Shown here: in pieces, positions 45,432 through 55,439 of the stretch
Layout: each line of letters opens with the position of its first letter
How positions within the stretch are numbered: the first letter of the stretch is position 1
Source: Coenobita brevimanus
Taxonomy: Eukaryota > Arthropoda > Malacostraca > Decapoda > Coenobitidae
Length of the DNA stretch: 64,000 bases
Assembly (NCBI GenBank): GCA_032717465.1
Contig: CM064666.1
Span: 18,012,336 to 18,076,335, forward strand
Direction: 5' to 3'
Notes under the pieces: generated by a model
What the model saw: only the letters and a program-made list of their open reading frames with translations
What the model was told of the DNA's origin: nothing
The model's database searches: none
Program-made: the position numbers and the translations under genes

Positions 45432-46240
45432 TTTATATAAGATTCTTCAGTTATTGTGTATTCAGTCTTAGAGAATATGCTTTGGTGATAACCTTTAGGT
45501 TCCTTTCCTACGAGCCTGTCAGAGACCACAGGACTATATCCATGCGTATCAGTATTCTTGGAATATAAATCTAGTGTGTAAAGATACATATTTCTGGAGT
45601 TATACTGTAAATCCTGATTATTGGATATTAATTTAATTTTGTGAAGATTCTCATTTCCGGTAGTAGAGATCCTCATTATATTTTGGTATCATTCGCAGTT
45701 TGAAGAGTATTGTATCTCAGTTCTTAATGCATAGTAAATCTTAGGTTAAGTCGTATCGAGTTTTGAATTTTTGCTATCCTCCAAGGAGTGGTTCAGACGA
45801 GATTGAGTGGCCCACAAGGTGTGCTGATATCTAACTACTCACGCCCTCTCAAATAAGATGACACTACCCTATTTCTGTTAATCTCTAAAATTCTCAAAAT
45901 AAGAGCACGCTACCCCATTTTCCATAATCTCTAAAACTGTCAGCATTAGAGATGGTTTCTATTATTCCCTTCATTACACTGGTGTCATTTATTGGTGACA
46001 TTGTCAACATTACACTGGTGACTAAATTTTTCTGGCATTACACAGATGGTATCTATTTTCTGATCATTACACTGGTGACTAGTTCTCAGCATCATATTGG
46101 TGGAGTATCTAAATTTTTCTGTTATTACACTTGGTCATCATTTATGCTGAAAGGAGTTGGGGATTTTCAGTCGAAGAAAATTCAGCGCAGGTATGTCAGT
46201 GAAGAAGGCTGTCTGTTGTATTGTACTCGTTTTTACTCTT
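45432..46240 (+). other. Unassigned, with a tandem CATTACACTGGTG repeat
   Basis: Units of TTCATTACACTGGTGTC-like sequence at 45955-46140 form a degenerate minisatellite. Two similar blocks (ACACTACCCTATTTCTGTTA and ACGCTACCCCATTTTCCATA) precede it. Confidence 0.5.
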
Positions 46241-46592
46241 CTATCTATCTATCTATTGCCAGACGCCATAATCCCTTAAGGGGTGGCCATTTGACTTTGA
46301 GTTATTTGTTTTAAGGGGAGGGGCACTAACCCTCCACCAACCCACTTGTTCACACGTAGGGAGCATGTATGGTTTGGTTATATGGTTACCACCCAGCGTT
46401 GTAAATGGTTTCTTGGCTTACAGGAAACCATTTGGCTTGTCACTCAATGTAAAGCCACCTGTAAAGGAAAGAAAAGCAATAAGAAGTGACAGGAAAGATG
46501 GGAGAAATAGGAAGAGAGGAGGGGAGGCACAGAAAAAGAATGATAAAGGCTAAGGAAGAAGTAGGCAGCACTACATCAAGTGAGTGGATGAT
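46240..46592 (-). mobile_element. SINE family S1 copy, slightly 5'-truncated
   Basis: (ATCT)n tail, TTGCCAGACGCCATAATCCC TTAAGGGGTGGCCATTTGAC, ending at GAGTGGATGATG before the family's 5' end. Confidence 0.9.
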
Positions 46593-46594
46593 GT

Positions 46595-46785
46595 TTTTAC
46601 TCTTACATGGCCTTAAATTGACATCTTGAATGCTTAGTTGTAATGATGCTAGTCACAGAAACTTCTAAAGAAACAATGTAGGGCAGTAACATAGTCGTAC
46701 TCTGTTATTTAGCTGTGAAATACTGCACAGAGGAATGAAGATCTGGGCCAAGTTAAGGTGAAAAAGGTCTTGTTATATATGTGCC
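46595..46785. repeat. Repeat B copy
   Basis: TTACATGGCCTTAAATTGAC, GATGCTAGTCACAGAAACTT and GATCTGGGCCAAGTTAAGGT. Confidence 0.7.
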
Positions 46786-46829
46786 AGTCTCCTCCATTGG
46801 TAGTGAGAGTAACTAAGTCTCACTGGTGT

Positions 46830-46960
46830 CATCATCATCATTATCATCATCATCCATACCCACCCTAGGGCAGGATGAGTAGCAATGTCCAGACAGCCCA
46901 TATTTGCCCAATCCAATGGGCCATGCTTCAATTCACTCATCATTCAAGGTGAAGTCTCAC
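46830..46960 (+). mobile_element. SINE family S5 fragment
   Basis: CACCCTAGGGCAGGATGAGT AGCAATGTCCAGACAGCCC and CCATGCTTCAATTCACTCAT CATTCAAG, shared with copies at 50.1, 51.6 and 52.5 kb. Confidence 0.7.
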
Positions 46961-47515
46961 AGGTGTAAGGAGCTGTTGCCTCTCCTGACATTGAGAGGGC
47001 TGTTCTTCCATGCTAAGGGATCTTTGTATGCAGCATGTGTTAGGAGTGTAATGCTGTATGGTAGTGAGACCGGGGCAGTAAAGGAAGAGGATGCTGTATT
47101 TGTTGGCACAAAATATAGAATTGACATTGATTAGATAGTTGTGTAATGTATCCTTGAATGCAAGGCATGAGGGGGCTAGGTTTACAACTAAAGAATTGAG
47201 TGGAAGGATGGGACTAGAGTGTACTGGTGTTGTGATGAGGAGGGATAGACTGAAATGGCAAGGATATGTGGAGGGGATGGAGAATGACAGTTTTGTGTGA
47301 AAAGTTAGAAATGTGAATGTCGAGGGTAGGGTTGCGAGAGGCTGGCTGAAAAAGACGTGGGACAAGGTCATAGTGTGACTTCAGGGATAAGGGACTGAAC
47401 AGGATGGCTGCCAGAGATTGAGCAACATGGAGAACTGCCATTAGGTGACCAAGGCTGATTCCTGTAAGCATGCTGGAACCTCTATAAACGATATGATAGA
47501 TAACGAATCTCATTA
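46960..47515 (+). mobile_element. LINE fragment (ORF2 C-terminal region, second family)
   Basis: Encodes LLPLLTLRGLFFHAKGSLYA, CVRSVMLYGSET and, after several frame breaks, remnants of the post-RT region typical of crustacean LINEs (RRDRLKWQGYVEGMEN-like). It ends near GCATGCTGGAACCTC. Confidence 0.8.
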
Positions 47516-47699
47516 TGCCTTAACTTTCTCCACTTCAGGGGTAACAGCACCTGAGAATACATAGCAGAATTATCCATCAGACAGACCTAATGGCCATCGA
47601 CGAGACTCATCATAAAATATGACTGGAGAAAGTAAGAGTTGTAAGATGTAGTTTTTCATTGTCTTCTTTGCACAGTCTTATGGCACTAGGTTAACAGAT

Positions 47700-49525
47700 G
47701 CTATCTATCTATCTATCTATCTATCTATTGCCAGACGCCTCAGTCCCGTTTGGGGTGGCCACAAACAAATCGCCTCCAAGTCGCCCTGTCCCCCGCCATT
47801 TCACTCCCCTGCTCCCAACTCACACCCCCCTCTCTCATATACCTCTCCACCCCATCCCTCCATCTCATCCTCGGCCTGCCCCTCCCTCTTTCCCCCTCCA
47901 CCTCACTCACATACACTCTCTTCGTCAGTCTTTCACCCTCCATCCTCTCCACATGGCCAAACCACCTCAGTATGTTCCTCATAATGCTTCCTATCACATC
48001 CACATCAACACCACAACGCTCCTTTATATCCTCATTCGTCAGCCTGTCTCTCCATGTGACTCCACAGGCTCCTCTTAAATAACTCATTTCCACTGCTCTC
48101 ACTCTTGACTTGTGTCCTTCCAACAACGTCCAAGCTTCACTTCCGTACGTTAGAGTTGGTATCACAATACTGTCATGTAGTAACTTTTTCACTTCCATGC
48201 TCACTTCCCTGTTTCTTATCACTGCTTTCAAAGAACCAGCAACCTTTCTTCCCTGCTGTACCCTTTCAAGCACTTCACCCTCCAAACCTCCATCCTTACT
48301 CATCACACTACCCAAGTACTTAAACGTACTCACATTTTCCAATTCCTCACCATCCAACCTCGCTGTACATTCACTGACTTCACCTCTCTCAAAGACCATC
48401 ACTTTACTCTTCCCTACATTCACCTTTAGATTCCGTTTCTTACACACTCTCCCAAACTCATCCACCAAGCCTTGCAGCTCCCCTTCGTCTTCACTCAACA
48501 ACACAGTATCATCTGCAAACAACAGCACAGGGAGTTTCCAAACATTATCCTCTCTCACCAGGGCCACTCCAACATCCACAACCCTACCTTGTACCTCTTT
48601 TATTACCCCATCCATGTACAGATTGAACAACCATGGAGACATGACACATCCCTGTTTCAACCCAACTTTCAAAGAGAAAAATTCACTTAGTTCACCATCC
48701 ACACGCACTGCAGCCTTCGCACCATCGTACATACTCTTCACAGCATTCAACAACTTCCCATCTACTCCATATATTCTTAACACTTTCCACAATCCTAGTC
48801 TATCCACCCTGTCATATGCTTTCTCCAAATCCATGAAAGCCGCATACAACTTCTTTCCCTTCTCTAGAAACTTTTCCACTAAAGATCTGAGAATGAATAT
48901 CTGATCCACACAACCTTTTCCCTTCCTAAAGCCTCCCTGTTCTTCTCCAACTAATTCCTCTGTTCTTTCTCTAACTCTGTCAATAAGTATCCTACCATAC
49001 ACTTTTCCTATTATACTAAGAAGACAAATGCCCCTATGATTACCACACACTTCTTTTTCCCCTTTTCCTTTGTACAAGGGAATAATTATACCTGACTTCC
49101 AATCCTCCGGGACTCTACCTTCCTCCCAGGCCAATCTGCACATCTTCCACATCCATTCTACTACTATCTCTCCCCATGCTTCAGCATTTCACCACACACT
49201 CCATCAATTCCTGGGGCTTTCCCTGATTTAACTTTCTTCATTGCTTCCACAACTTCTATCCTACTGATTTCTTCCTGTCTTCTCACCTCCCTCCTTCTCC
49301 CAGCCATTCCCCAGCCACTTATACTCGCATTACTTCCATCCTCCACGTTCAACAATTCCTTAAAGTGTTCTCTCCATCTGCTCACTTTTTCTCCCTTCTC
49401 CACTAGTAATCTACCATTTTTATCTTTCACTCCCCTGCTAACTTCACTTCCACCCTGTCTTACTCTTTTCACCTCTCTCCAGAACATTTTCTTACAGTCC
49501 CTCCACTTTACACTCAAATTCCTAT
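47700..49525 (-). mobile_element. LINE family L1x, longest copy (RT domain and 3' end)
   Basis: Minus frame 47740-49152 gives 470 aa spanning most of the RT and the C-terminal region. It has PEDWKSGIIIPLYKGKG, GGFRKGKGCVDQIF, DLEKAYDRVD, GLKQGCVMSPWLFNLYMDG, LLFADDTVLL (catalytic box intact), STFKYLGSVM, LRWFGHVERM and a final GHPKRD. Frame 49164-49517 adds the upstream linker (MFWREVKRVRQGG, GKAPGIDGVCGEM) after a frameshift. It is 5'-truncated with no endonuclease. The 3' end carries GGCGTCTGGCAATAGATAGA and (TAGA)n. It is the reference for the many short L1x 3' ends in this window. Confidence 0.93.
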
Positions 49526-49945
49526 AGATTTTGTTTACTTAAATGTGGCAAACTGCTTTGTACAGTCCACAAATCCTCCAAAGGAAGTTTTGTGTATGGG
49601 GAAATTCACCTTACATATTATCGTCATCCCATCCCTATTCTCCATCACAGACATGTGAGTAGCATAGTGAAATTAAGTAAGGAAATGGTCAAGGAGGAAT
49701 AAAAATCAGTCAGGTGTGTGGGTTATTGGCCTTCACATTTATTTATCCACCATTCAGTACTCTGAAATTTGAAGTCTTGTTTCATGAGTTGTATAAAATC
49801 TACAACTGAGGTCATGCCCATTTTGATGCAGCATTTATTTCTGTTCATTACATTTTAATTCTTCAGCATCAGTACCTGTTTTATTATATACATTTTATGA
49901 TTTATTATTTTAATACTTTACTTTCACTTGCTAAATAATGGAATA
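49526..49945. other. No recognised feature
   Basis: AT-rich sequence without gene or repeat core that I recognise. Confidence 0.4.
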
Positions 49946-49949
49946 AGTT

Positions 49950-50075
49950 ATGACCTACTTTATTAAATCACTCATCTTAAATGTCAGGACAAACTTGCCT
50001 AGCCCTGGGCTCTTATGCTCCTCAGGGGGCATCATAGGATTGGTTGATGGTTGGATGGATATTCTTCCATATTTC

Positions 50076-50113
<38 letters not shown>

Positions 50114-50480
50114 TATCATCATCATCCAGATCTCCTATCCCACCCTAGGGTGGGTTGAGGGGTAGCAGTGTCCAGACAGCCAAAGTTTGCCCAGTTCAGT
50201 GGGACACTTCCATTCATTCATCATTCAAGCCCACAGAATCCTGGCGCCATCTGATAGGCCAAAAAATATCACCACATTCTGTTGCTTCACGTATACCTAT
50301 CTGATAGAGCTATCTGAATGCTGCCACTTAAAAAACGGGTACCAAATCCCTGGTCATGTGCTTCTCTGCACAAAATTCAGCCAGCCAGCTCGATCTCCTG
50401 TCAGTCCCTTAGCCTCCATATTTACTTCACCTAAATATACTGTTTGCTTGAAGGCCAGACTCAGCAGCTGAAGAGAGATG
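49950..50480 (+). mobile_element. SINE-like family S5 copy with internal (ATC)n
   Basis: TTAAATGTCAGGACAAACTT GCCTAGCCCTGGGCT, ATC triplets (50074-50127), CACCCTAGGGTGGGTTGAGG and CATTCATCATTCAAGCCCAC. Similar order of blocks at 52350-52680. Confidence 0.75.
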
Positions 50481-50504
50481 TTTTATGTATTTCATGAAAA
50501 TTTG

Positions 50505-50878
50505 TGGTAGGTGGTGGCGACCATCATCCACTCACTTGATGTAGTGCTGCCTACTCCTTCCTTAGTCTTTATCATTCTTTTTCTGTGCCTGTCCTCCTCT
50601 CTTCCTATTTCTCCCATCTTTCCTGTCACTTCTTATTGCTTTTCTTTCCTTTACAGGTGGCTTTACATTGAGTGACAAGCCAAATGGTTTCCTGTAAGCC
50701 AGGAAATCATTTACAACGCTGGGTGGTAACCATATAACCAAACCATACGTGCTCCCTACGTGTCAACAAGTGGGTTGGTGGAGGGTTAGTGCCCCTCTCT
50801 GTAAAACAACTAACTCAAAGTCAAATGGCCACCCCTTACAGGATTATGGCGTCTGGCAATAGATAGATAGATAGATAG
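50505..50878 (+). mobile_element. SINE family S1 copy with target-site duplication
   Basis: Full-length: starts TGGTAGGTGGTGGCGACCAT and ends GGCGTCTGGCAATAGATAGA plus GATA units. Flanked by ATGAAAATTTG (50494-50504) and ATGAAAATTTTG (50879-50890), a target duplication that defines both ends of the family. Confidence 0.93.
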
Positions 50879-50890
50879 ATGAAAATTTTG

Positions 50891-51490
50891 CATTGTAAAA
50901 CCTTAAGTCAGACAGCATGTTCTGTTTAACAGAATGGGAAGTATGGCGAACTGCCCTTTACAGTGATTGATAGATATTATATTCTAATATGCACTTCTTT
51001 TTTTATTTATGTCTATTTAATGGCAGTAGCATGTATTTGTTAAATAACTAATACACAATTAAAAGCTTAATTTGGTTAACCATTTTCTTGCTGTTACACT
51101 AATGGGGGACATTCAGAGTGTCGTCTGCTACCTAGTTGGTGAGGCTAACTCAGTCATGGACCCAAAATTGTAATGTAACCATCGTGGCTGTTCTATACGT
51201 CTTGGTTAACTTATGAGATTTGCCAAGAGCAGAGACCACTCATCACTGAAATGCTCATTAATAAAAAATATCATACACATGAAAAAATATTTTTGACAGG
51301 CTGTTTGCATTGGCATAAATTGGTCTTCTATCCCACAATCGCTTACACACAATCAATTCACTAATGAGTTCAGTGGAATTGGCTTCCATATCTACATTAG
51401 TATCATATTTCTGTGAAAGAGTAGTGCTGTATTGAAGCCTGTCATTGCCTTAGTTGTTTGGAATTTAATATTTACCAAATACCACTCTAT
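50891..51490. other. No recognised feature
   Basis: Unique-looking AT-rich DNA. Confidence 0.4.
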
Positions 51491-51494
51491 TGGA

Positions 51495-51685
51495 TATGTT
51501 TATGTGAAGCTACAGAACGTGGTGAATGTTTTTGGCATATCCGATAGAGCCAGGATGCTAGGGGCTTGAATGATGAGTGAATGGAAGCGTGGTCCATTGG
51601 ATTGGGCAAATTAGGGCTGTCTGGACATTGCTACTCCTCATCCTGCCCTAGGGTGGGAAAGGAGGTCCCGATGATGATGATGATG
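51495..51685 (-). mobile_element. SINE-like family S5 fragment
   Basis: Complement of the S5 3' half: CTTGAATGATGAGTGAATGG, GGGCTGTCTGGACATTGCTA and CTGCCCTAGGGTGGGAAAGG, then GATGAT triplets. Confidence 0.75.
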
Positions 51686-51889
51686 GCCAAATACCGCCAC
51701 TTGACATTTGTTTGCACACTTTGTGGGGACCATCCCAAAGTCAGAATAATACATAATTCACTTTTTTCTCACTTTTGGTGTGGGTGGATGTGCATAGGGT
51801 TCATTAGATAGAAAACCAGTGTGGCCAGTGATCACAACTTTGAGGTCCAACATTTGTTGGATTCTTAGGATGTATCTTGATGTATATCC

Positions 51890-52119
51890 TGTATTATTAT
51901 TATCCATCCATCCATCATCCAGTCCAATACTACCCCATGAGAAGCGTAGAAGCCCGGGGCTAGGCAGTTGGTCCTGACATTTAAGATGAGAGTGACCAGC
52001 CTCACTCATCCCCGAGTGGCATTACATGAGCAATAAACCCCAATCACCCCTTGGATATAAACCTTCACCGGTTCAGTCCGACTGGAGCACAATAATTACC
52101 CACTAAACCACCAGGTGCC
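51890..52119 (-). mobile_element. SINE-like family S5 copy with tRNA-like head
   Basis: Minus strand: GGCACCTGGTGGTTTAGTGG GTAATTATTG (A box, 52096-52110), then AGGTTTATATCC (B box, 52053-52064). The S5 body follows (CTTAAATGTCAGGACCAACT GCCTAGCCC). This copy suggests that S5 is a tRNA-derived SINE. Confidence 0.65.
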
Positions 52120-52205
52120 AAAATTTGGTTATATGGTTACCACCCAGCATAGTAAATGGTTTCCTGGTGTACAGGAAACCATTTGGCTTGTCACTCAGTG
52201 TAGAG
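52120..52205 (-). mobile_element. SINE family S1 internal fragment
   Basis: TTTGGTTATATGGTTACCAC CCAGCATAGTAAATGG and GGAAACCATTTGGCTTGTCA; no ends. Confidence 0.8.
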
Positions 52206-52344
52206 TCACCCACAGGCAGAAGGACAAGGAAAGAATGAAGGAATGAAAGACAGAAGGGGGAGAGTAAAGTCACCCATAGGCAGAAGGAAGAGAAAAGAAT
52301 GAAGGAAAAAAAGACAGAAGAAGATAGATTATTACTATTATTAT

Positions 52345-52685
52345 TATTGAGGCAGGTCACACTTATCTTAAATGTCAGCACCAACTTGCCTAACCCTAGG
52401 CTTCTACGCTCCTCATGGGGCAACTTAGGATTGGATGATGGATGGATTATTCATCACCATCATCATCATCATCATCCGGACCTCCCTTCCCACCCTAGGG
52501 CAGGGTGAGAAGTTGCAATGTCCAGACAGCACAAACTTGCCCAATCCAAATAGGGCGCGCTTCCATTCACTCATCATTCAAGCCTCCGGAATCCTGGCTC
52601 TACCGATTATGCCAAAAACATTCACCACATTCTGCAGCTTCACACAGAAATATCCAATTGATTATTATTATTATTATTATTATCA
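52345..52685 (+). mobile_element. SINE-like family S5 copy
   Basis: CTTAAATGTCAGCACCAACT TGCCTAACCC, ATC triplets, CACCCTAGGGCAGGGTGAGA and CACTCATCATTCAAGCCTCC, ending in (ATT)n. Confidence 0.75.
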
Positions 52686-52696
52686 TGTCTTTCTAT

Positions 52697-52770
52697 TTTA
52701 CAGTGTGGTGGGCAACAAGCACTGCAGCAGTCATGGCTTGCAGCTCCTGAAAACACTTTTGGAGAATGGC
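52697..52770 (+). CDS. Candidate exon of unknown gene
   Basis: Acceptor TATTTTACAG, donor GTATCT. One frame is open: VVGNKHCSSHGLQLLKTLLE NGL. It is not recognisable. Splice-like borders can occur by chance in a window this long. Confidence 0.2.
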
Positions 52771-52864
52771 CTGGTATCTCCACACTCAGTCTACTGTGTA
52801 TTTTGTCAGATTTATCTAAATCTGGTCAGTTTATCTATTTTTCTATCTATCTGTCTCCATCTTT

Positions 52865-53560
52865 CTGTTGCAAGGCACCTTATTCCTGTAAGGGATGGCC
52901 ACTAACAAATTGCCTCCATGTTGCCCTGTCCCCTGCCCTCCTTTCAACTCACACCCCTCCTCTCTCTTATCTCTCTCCATTCCATCCCTCCATTTTATCC
53001 TTGGCCTCCCCCACCACCTCATTCACATGTACTCTTCCTGTCAGTCTCTCATTCCCCATCCTCTCCAGTCCATCCTTCCATCTCATTCTTGGTCTCCCCT
53101 CCCGTCTCACTCATATGCACTCTTCTAGTCAGTCTCTTATTCTGCATCCTCTCCACTCCATCCCTCTCCTCATTCATGGTCTCCCCCTCCACCTCACTCA
53201 CAAACTCTTCTAGTCAGTCTCTCATTCTCCATCCTCTCCACATAGCCAAACCATCTCAGAGTATTTCTCTTAACACTCAACCACATCAACACCACAATGC
53301 TCCTTTACTTCCTCATTTGTCAGTCTGTCTCTTTGTCTACTTATCTATCTATCCATCTATTGCCAGATGCCCCAGTCCTGCAAGGGGTGGCTACAAAAAA
53401 ATCGCCTTCATGTCGCCCTGTCCCCCTCCATTTCACTGCCCTGCTCCCAGCTCACACACCCCTCTCTCATATACCTCTCCACTCCATTCCTCCATCTCAT
53501 CCTTGGTCTCCCCCTCCCTCTTCCCCTTTATGCAAATAATAATGAAGAAAATGATGCAGG
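52865..53560 (-). mobile_element. Two adjacent L1x 3' ends, first with tandem expansion
   Basis: First copy 52865-53300: the tail GCAAGGCACCTTATTCCTGT AAGGGATGGCC precedes a coding part in which a block of about 90 bp (CTCCATCCTCTCCAGTCCAT to CAGTCTCTCATTC) is repeated three to four times. Second copy 53340-53535 starts (TATC)n TTGCCAGATGCCCCAGTCC. Confidence 0.88.
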
Positions 53561-53714
53561 AGAATACTGAGTTGCAAAAAGAAAGATAAATCACTAACAG
53601 AAAGGAGCTACAGTACCCTGCCATACAACTTATAATGTGGCCTCTTGTAGGTTGGACCATCCACTTGTGTGATAGTTTTCTTTGCTATTTACATCTTACT
53701 CTTATAGATTAGTT

Positions 53715-53905
53715 ACTTACAGGAGCAGCCTAGCATGGACTAACCTACCTTTTAAGTTTTCCCTTCATATGCATGTTTGTTGTTGTCTGTCTATCTGTCT
53801 ATTGCCAGACACCTTAATCCTGTAAGGGGTGGCCACAAACAAATCGCCTCCATGTCAACGTGTCCCTCTGCCATTTCATTGCCCTGCTCCCAGCTCACAC
53901 AGCCT
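53715..53905. mobile_element. CR1-like 3' UTR scrap and L1x 3' end
   Basis: AGGAGCAGCCTAGCATGGAC TAACCTACC (53721-53750, +) matches the 3' UTR of the LINE nested at 58.1 kb. 53790-53905 (-) is a short L1x tail (TTGCCAGACACCTTAATCCT). Confidence 0.75.
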
Positions 53906-53909
53906 TCTG

Positions 53910-54165
53910 CAGTTAAACTTGCATGTTCATAGTAACGTTCTTTGTTCTTCCAGGTTTTTGTAGCTACACTTTCATGTTCTTTATGTGCTGTGTTCTGTCG
54001 GTGTCATATTCTGTGTTTATGAGCTTTTTTCTGCCTCCTTCTTCTGTTATGTTCTTTATGTGCTGTGTTCTGCTAGTTTATGTGCTTTTGTCTGCCAACC
54101 TTCTTCAGTTATCCTCAGTTATGTTCTTTTCTTGACTCAGTGCTTAGCCAGTTTTTAAAATCATG
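53910..54165 (+). repeat. Degenerate tandem repeat of a TTCTTTATGTGCTGTGTTCT unit
   Basis: Three to four imperfect units of about 60-70 bp with TATGTTCTTTATGTGCTGTG and TTTTTCTGCC blocks. Confidence 0.7.
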
Positions 54166-54169
54166 GCTG

Positions 54170-54630
54170 GTACTCTATTCAGTTAAGGCAGCTCCCTAAC
54201 ACCTCTTCCCAAGCAATTTATTGTTTTATTTTTTTTTTAATAACAGAACAGAGGAAGGAAAAACGAATAAAAATACACAAGGTTACTGGTGTCCTCCATT
54301 CATAAAATATCTGTAACAGTTGGACTTGAAAAGCTGTAGGTTGAAGTTTGGAGGGAAACAACTCTGGGGAAGTGAGTTCCAGAGAGGTGCAGTTCGGGGA
54401 ATGAAAGAATTCTGATAGACCGAAGTTCTGCAATATGGCTGAGTGACATGCCAGTCATGAGTGCTACCAGATGCTTATTACCCCTTGCTGTCGTCTTGTA
54501 TGTTATTTAAATAATTCACATATCACCATACTCCTCTTATAAAATGTACAAAATCCTATTACCCAGCTGTATCCAAAAATAAATAGCTAAGGGCTAGGGA
54601 GCTTGCTTAATTGATGAGAATACAAGCCAT
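54170..54630. mobile_element. MITE family M copy interrupted by a LINE scrap
   Basis: Left arm TTAAGGCAGCTCCCTAACAC (54183) and right arm AAATAAATAGCTAAGGGCTA GGGAGCTTGC (54577) are separated by about 240 bp (54240-54450). That insert on the minus strand encodes a LINE C-terminal box (CTSLELTSPELFPSKLQPTA-like; the family motif is RTAPLWNSLP). Confidence 0.7.
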
Positions 54631-55120
54631 GTGTACAGTACCATGGCTCACCTCAGTTTGGAGACTCCTTCAGAAAAAGGATGGCATCATTTGACTTGAG
54701 TGTTTGATTAAATCCTTCAGTATTTAGCTTCATGTATTGTTTTCACTTCACTCAGCTAGACATGAACTCAGGGGACTGGTGGTCAGCATCCCCTGAGAGG
54801 AAGATGGTGATCTGCTGCCCGTATGGTCCTGTAGACAAGAAAGCAGGGAAAGGATAATAGATCAGGTAAATGAGAGAGCCTTCGTTAGTAGTGGGCAGTG
54901 GTGTTTAGCACAGGAGTCATTCTAGTACCTGAGGCCCAGTGATGGGTTTTGCTGACCTTACGCAACTCTTTTCTTTCTCTTACTGATGTGTGAATGGTGG
55001 CAGTTTGTGACCATAAACAGGGGAACACTGATATGTATATGCAGAAATAAACTGGTAAGGAAAGGTGCTTGGGTGTCTCCTCAACCAGTGGGGATATGAC
55101 TTATTCTTTTACTTAGTCAC
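54631..55120. other. Mostly unassigned
   Basis: Ends with a MITE-arm-like AGAAATAAACTGGTAAGGAA AGGTG at 55040-55065. No gene recognised. Confidence 0.4.
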
Positions 55121-55290
55121 ACTTGTGTAGGAGCTGCCTAGCGTGGGCCAACTGGTCTACTGTAATATAGTACTGGTATTTCTTTGATGGGTGACGGGAG
55201 GTTGGAAATACTACAAAATATAAAGGTGGAACTGGCAAAGGCCTGCGGTAAGTGAATATGGAGGTAACTGGAGTGAGATAAGTTGCCTAA
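55120..55290 (+). mobile_element. CR1-like LINE 3' UTR fragment
   Basis: TTGTGTAGGAGCTGCCTAGC GTGGGCCAACTGGTCTACTG is the complement of the 3' UTR of the nested LINE at 58.1 kb. Confidence 0.6.
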
Positions 55291-55439
55291 AGAATTTAAT
55301 AATGCTGATCCAAGAGTATCCCCATACAGCAAGAGAATTGGGCTCTACTTGAAAAGTATAACTAAAGAAGGTTTAAGGTGTTGCAAACCCCGCATATATG
55401 AAGATCTGTCAAAAGCTGCCAAAATAATATACTATAGTG

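Noticed and set aside
47740..49152. 470-aa intact ORF as a host gene
   Set aside because: It has RT motifs with FADD, lacks introns, is 5'-truncated and ends in a (TAGA)n tail shared with many short copies, so it is a LINE.
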